A stretch of 15,599 bases of DNA. It comes from Acidobacteriota bacterium. Its GTDB lineage: Bacteria; Acidobacteriota; Terriglobia; Terriglobales; Acidobacteriaceae. A model generated the notes under the pieces. It was not told the origin of the DNA. It did no database searches and saw nothing but the letters and a program-made list of their open reading frames with translations. Shown in pieces: positions 13,972 to 15,599 of the stretch (the first letter of the stretch is position 1; each line of letters starts with the position of its first letter). A program made the position numbers and the translations under genes. Where the stretch lies: positions 1 to 15,599 of the forward strand of contig JAKBAG010000045.1 of NCBI GenBank assembly GCA_021809235.1. Reading direction: 5' to 3'.

Positions 13972-14048
13972 GCAGGCGGCAAGACAGCGCCGTGCGGCGG
14001 TTGATAGGATGAGCCGTTGCCTCCTGCCGCAAGCCCGGGCCGGAGGCA
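13972..14048 (+). promoter_or_regulatory. Two overlapping, mutually exclusive hairpins before the hydroxyacyl-CoA dehydrogenase
   Basis: TTGCCTCCTGC (14017-14027) can pair with the upstream GCAGGCGGCAA (13972-13982; 10 of 11 pairs, 34-base loop). Alternatively its TGCCTCC part (14018-14024) pairs with GGAGGCA (14042-14048; 7 pairs, 17-base loop). No U-run follows the second stem. The structure could end the phosphatase transcript or modulate the downstream gene, or be a by-product of GC-rich sequence. Confidence 0.25.
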
Positions 14049-14080
14049 GAATTCCTGACCGATTCCGGAGCCAATTCTCT

Positions 14081-14998
14081 ATGGATGCAGCAAATCTCTC
14101 CCCCTCTCAGGCAGAATCCACACCAGCCCGCCGCATTGGCGTGGTGGGTTCAGGAACTATGGGCAGCGGCATTGCCCACGTCTTTGCGCGCTCAGGCTTT
14201 GCCGTCACGCTGTGCGATGTGGCCCAGCCGCAACTGGATCGGGCGCGGCAGTCGATTGCGGCAAACCTGGCGCGGGAGGTACGCAAGAGCAAGCTCACCG
14301 AGGCCGCAGCCGCAGCGGCGCTGGAGCGCATCTGCTTCACCACCGATCGGGCCGGACTGGCCCGGGTGGAGCTGGCCGTGGAGGCGGCAACCGAGCGCTT
14401 TGAGCTGAAGCGGCAGATCTTCGTCGAGCTGGATGCGCTGCTGCCGGAGGGCGCGATTCTGGCGACGAACACCTCGTCGATTTCGATCACGCGGCTGGCA
14501 GCGGCGACGCAGCGGCCGCAGCAGGTGATCGGGATGCACTTCTTCAATCCGGTGCCGGTGATGGCGCTGGTGGAGATCATTCGCGGGCTGCAAACCTCGG
14601 CAGAGACCTATGCCACCGTGGAGGCACTGGCGCGGGCGCTCGACAAGACGCCGATCGAGGTCAACGATGCGCCGGGATTTGTCTCCAACCGCGTGCTGAT
14701 GCCGCTGATCAACGAGGCAGCCTTCGCCGTGATGGAGGGCGTGGCCACGGCCGAGGCCGTCGATGCGGTCTTCCAGTTGGGGATGGCCCATCCGATGGGG
14801 CCGCTGACGCTGGCCGACTTCATCGGTCTGGATGTCTGCGTGGATATCCTGCGGGTGCTGCAGGAGGGCCACGGCGATCCGAAGTTTCGTCCCTGCCCGC
14901 TGCTCGTACGGATGGTTTCCGCAGGGTGGCTGGGACGCAAAACAGGCCGCGGCTTCTATACCTATCCGGACTCGCCTCGCCCCGACCAGGCTCGCTAG
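14081..14998 (+). CDS. 3-hydroxyacyl-CoA dehydrogenase (short, stand-alone, HBD/PaaH type)
   Basis: NAD(P)-dependent enzyme interconverting L-3-hydroxyacyl-CoA and 3-oxoacyl-CoA in fatty-acid or branched-chain degradation, or in butyrate-type synthesis, in the cytoplasm. The 305-residue product has a Rossmann domain with GVVGSGTMGSGIAHVF (glycine motif 23-28) and a C-terminal helical dimerisation domain. The catalytic residues Ser132, His153 (MHFFNP), Glu165 and Asn203 (NDAPGFVSNR) are present with the same spacing as in the known heart enzyme. FIGLDVCVDIL and WLGRKTGRGFYTY are also conserved. No hydratase domain is attached, unlike FadB. The N-terminal ~16 residues precede the fold and explain the length above the usual ~282. 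ATG 14081 has GGAG (14067-14070) at about 10 bases. An open frame extends upstream, but without a better start. Confidence 0.95.
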   Translation: MDAANLSPSQAESTPARRIGVVGSGTMGSGIAHVFARSGFAVTLCDVAQPQLDRARQSIAANLAREVRKSKLTEAAAAAALERICFTTDRAGLARVELAVEAATERFELKRQIFVELDALLPEGAILATNTSSISITRLAAATQRPQQVIGMHFFNPVPVMALVEIIRGLQTSAETYATVEALARALDKTPIEVNDAPGFVSNRVLMPLINEAAFAVMEGVATAEAVDAVFQLGMAHPMGPLTLADFIGLDVCVDILRVLQEGHGDPKFRPCPLLVRMVSAGWLGRKTGRGFYTYPDSPRPDQAR

Positions 14999-15013
14999 GA
15001 TTCCCGTCAGCCT

Positions 15014-15057
15014 TTCCCCGGCCTGGCCGTGTCTGTAACGCTCACTCCGCCGGGGAA
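15014..15057 (+). terminator. Hairpin after the hydroxyacyl-CoA dehydrogenase, candidate terminator
   Basis: A perfect 9-bp inverted repeat, TTCCCCGGC (15014-15022) and GCCGGGGAA (15049-15057), with a 26-base loop, begins 15 bases after the stop codon at 14998. There is no U-run after it, so termination is plausible but unproven. Confidence 0.4.
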
Positions 15058-15095
15058 CGCTCGCGGGCAGGGACCGGCTTTCCACAGGCAGGCGA

Positions 15096-15109
15096 AGACC
15101 TTCGGGTCT
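15096..15109 (+). promoter_or_regulatory. UUCG tetraloop hairpin just before the WalJ-like start
   Basis: AGACC-TTCG-GGTCT forms a 5-bp stem closed by the very stable C(UUCG)G loop. It ends 11 bases before ATG 15121, directly upstream of the GAGGGA ribosome-binding sequence. It may shape the ribosome binding region or protect a 5' or 3' end. Confidence 0.4.
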
Positions 15110-15120
15110 ATGCTGAGGGA

Positions 15121-15599
15121 ATGGTGGAGTTCACGGTACTGGCCTCCGGCTCACGCGGCAACAGCGCCGTGCTCACAGCCGGTTCCACGCGCATCCTGCT
15201 CGATGCCGGGCTGAGCGCACGTGAGCTTTGTCGCCGGATGCAGGGTTGCGGGATCGATCCAGCTACGCTCGATGCGATTCTGATCACTCACGAGCACTCC
15301 GACCATGTACGCGGACTGGGCGCCATGGCCCGTCGACTGGGCGTACCGGTGTACCTGACCGAGGCAACCCATCGGGAGTGGCGGCGGATTGTGTGTCCGC
15401 AGCCAAAGCAGACCTACGCCCAGTGGCTGGAGGCATTGCGCGCGCGCAAGGCAGCCGTCCAGCCACAGGCCGGGCAGCCGGCCGACGAGCCGGGCGAACG
15501 GGAGCAGATGGAGTCCATTGCCTCCGGACTGGCACTGGCCGCCGAAGCCGTGGATCCAGAGTTCGACGGGATGGGAATGGAAACGCCGGCTTCAAACGC
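15121..15599 (+). CDS. WalJ/YycJ-like metallo-beta-lactamase-fold hydrolase, cut by window end
   Basis: The first 159 residues are visible and the frame is open to the window edge. The start FTVLASGSRGN and the metal-binding ITHEHSDH (His57, His59, Asp61, His62) mark the YycJ/WalJ branch of the metallo-beta-lactamase superfamily, whose members are proposed nucleases linked to DNA repair or cell-wall signalling. GSTRILLDAGLSARELCRRM is also typical. After EATHREW (81-87) the sequence departs from the compact family pattern into a hydrophilic, Ala/Glu/Gln-rich stretch from about residue 91 to the end of the window, which looks like an insertion. ATG 15121 is the nominal start, but GTG 15124 is better spaced (5 bases) from GAGG and would give MEFTVLASGS. 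The missing C-terminus should hold the remaining metal ligands. Confidence 0.88.
   Translation, partial: MVEFTVLASGSRGNSAVLTAGSTRILLDAGLSARELCRRMQGCGIDPATLDAILITHEHSDHVRGLGAMARRLGVPVYLTEATHREWRRIVCPQPKQTYAQWLEALRARKAAVQPQAGQPADEPGEREQMESIASGLALAAEAVDPEFDGMGMETPASN

Noticed and set aside
11594..14074. 826-codon minus-strand frame
   Set aside because: It is antisense to both the secreted-protein gene and the PP2C gene. The PP2C motifs fix the + strand as coding.
1..15599. tRNA, rRNA, CRISPR, insertion sequence, toxin-antitoxin or defence genes
   Set aside because: Looked for across both strands. No cloverleaf, regular spaced repeats, transposase motif or paired small genes were seen.

Overview
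The window is 15.6 kb of GC-rich bacterial chromosome, densely coded on both strands. It holds eleven supported protein genes, the last cut by the window edge. I see no rRNA, tRNA, CRISPR array, insertion sequence or phage gene. Gene content and protein style (fused alpha-beta 2-oxoacid dehydrogenase E1, K+-independent H+-pyrophosphatase, a DnaE-clamp-loader delta subunit about 398 residues long, a secreted low-complexity/propeller-like protein, an inserted WalJ-like hydrolase) best fit an Acidobacteriota of the Terriglobia type. This is inferred from family resemblance recalled from memory, not from a search.

Layout. 1-380: no gene, visibly less GC-rich than the rest, with a hairpin beyond the first gene's stop. 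381-2582 (-): thiamine-dependent branched-chain 2-oxoacid dehydrogenase E1, alpha and beta parts fused. 2583-2846: divergent promoter region. 2847-5150 (+): membrane proton-pumping pyrophosphatase. 5230-6255 (+): MscS-type mechanosensitive channel. 6331-8508 (-): thioredoxin-domain/DUF255 (YyaL/SPATA20-like) protein. 8735-9931 (+): HolA. 9956-10354 (-): bacteriohemerythrin, behind an EamA/DMT exporter (10559-11521, -). 11729-13120 (+): secreted protein of unknown function. 13202-13960 (+): PP2C phosphatase. 14081-14998 (+): 3-hydroxyacyl-CoA dehydrogenase. 15121 to the end (+): WalJ/YycJ-like metallo-beta-lactamase-fold hydrolase, partial.

How the genes relate. This looks like ordinary core and housekeeping chromosome rather than a genomic island. 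The E1 and the 3-hydroxyacyl-CoA dehydrogenase belong to branched-chain/acyl-CoA metabolism but are not adjacent. The pyrophosphatase and MscS channel are consecutive membrane genes for energy and osmotic homeostasis. The last four genes share a strand but have gaps of 81-122 bases containing palindromes or hairpins, so they need not be one operon. I found no convincing undescribed multi-gene system. The best leads are the unknown secreted protein with its His/Lys tract, the palindrome overlapping a candidate promoter before the PP2C gene, the large insertion in the WalJ-like protein, and the shared divergent promoter region of E1 and hppA.
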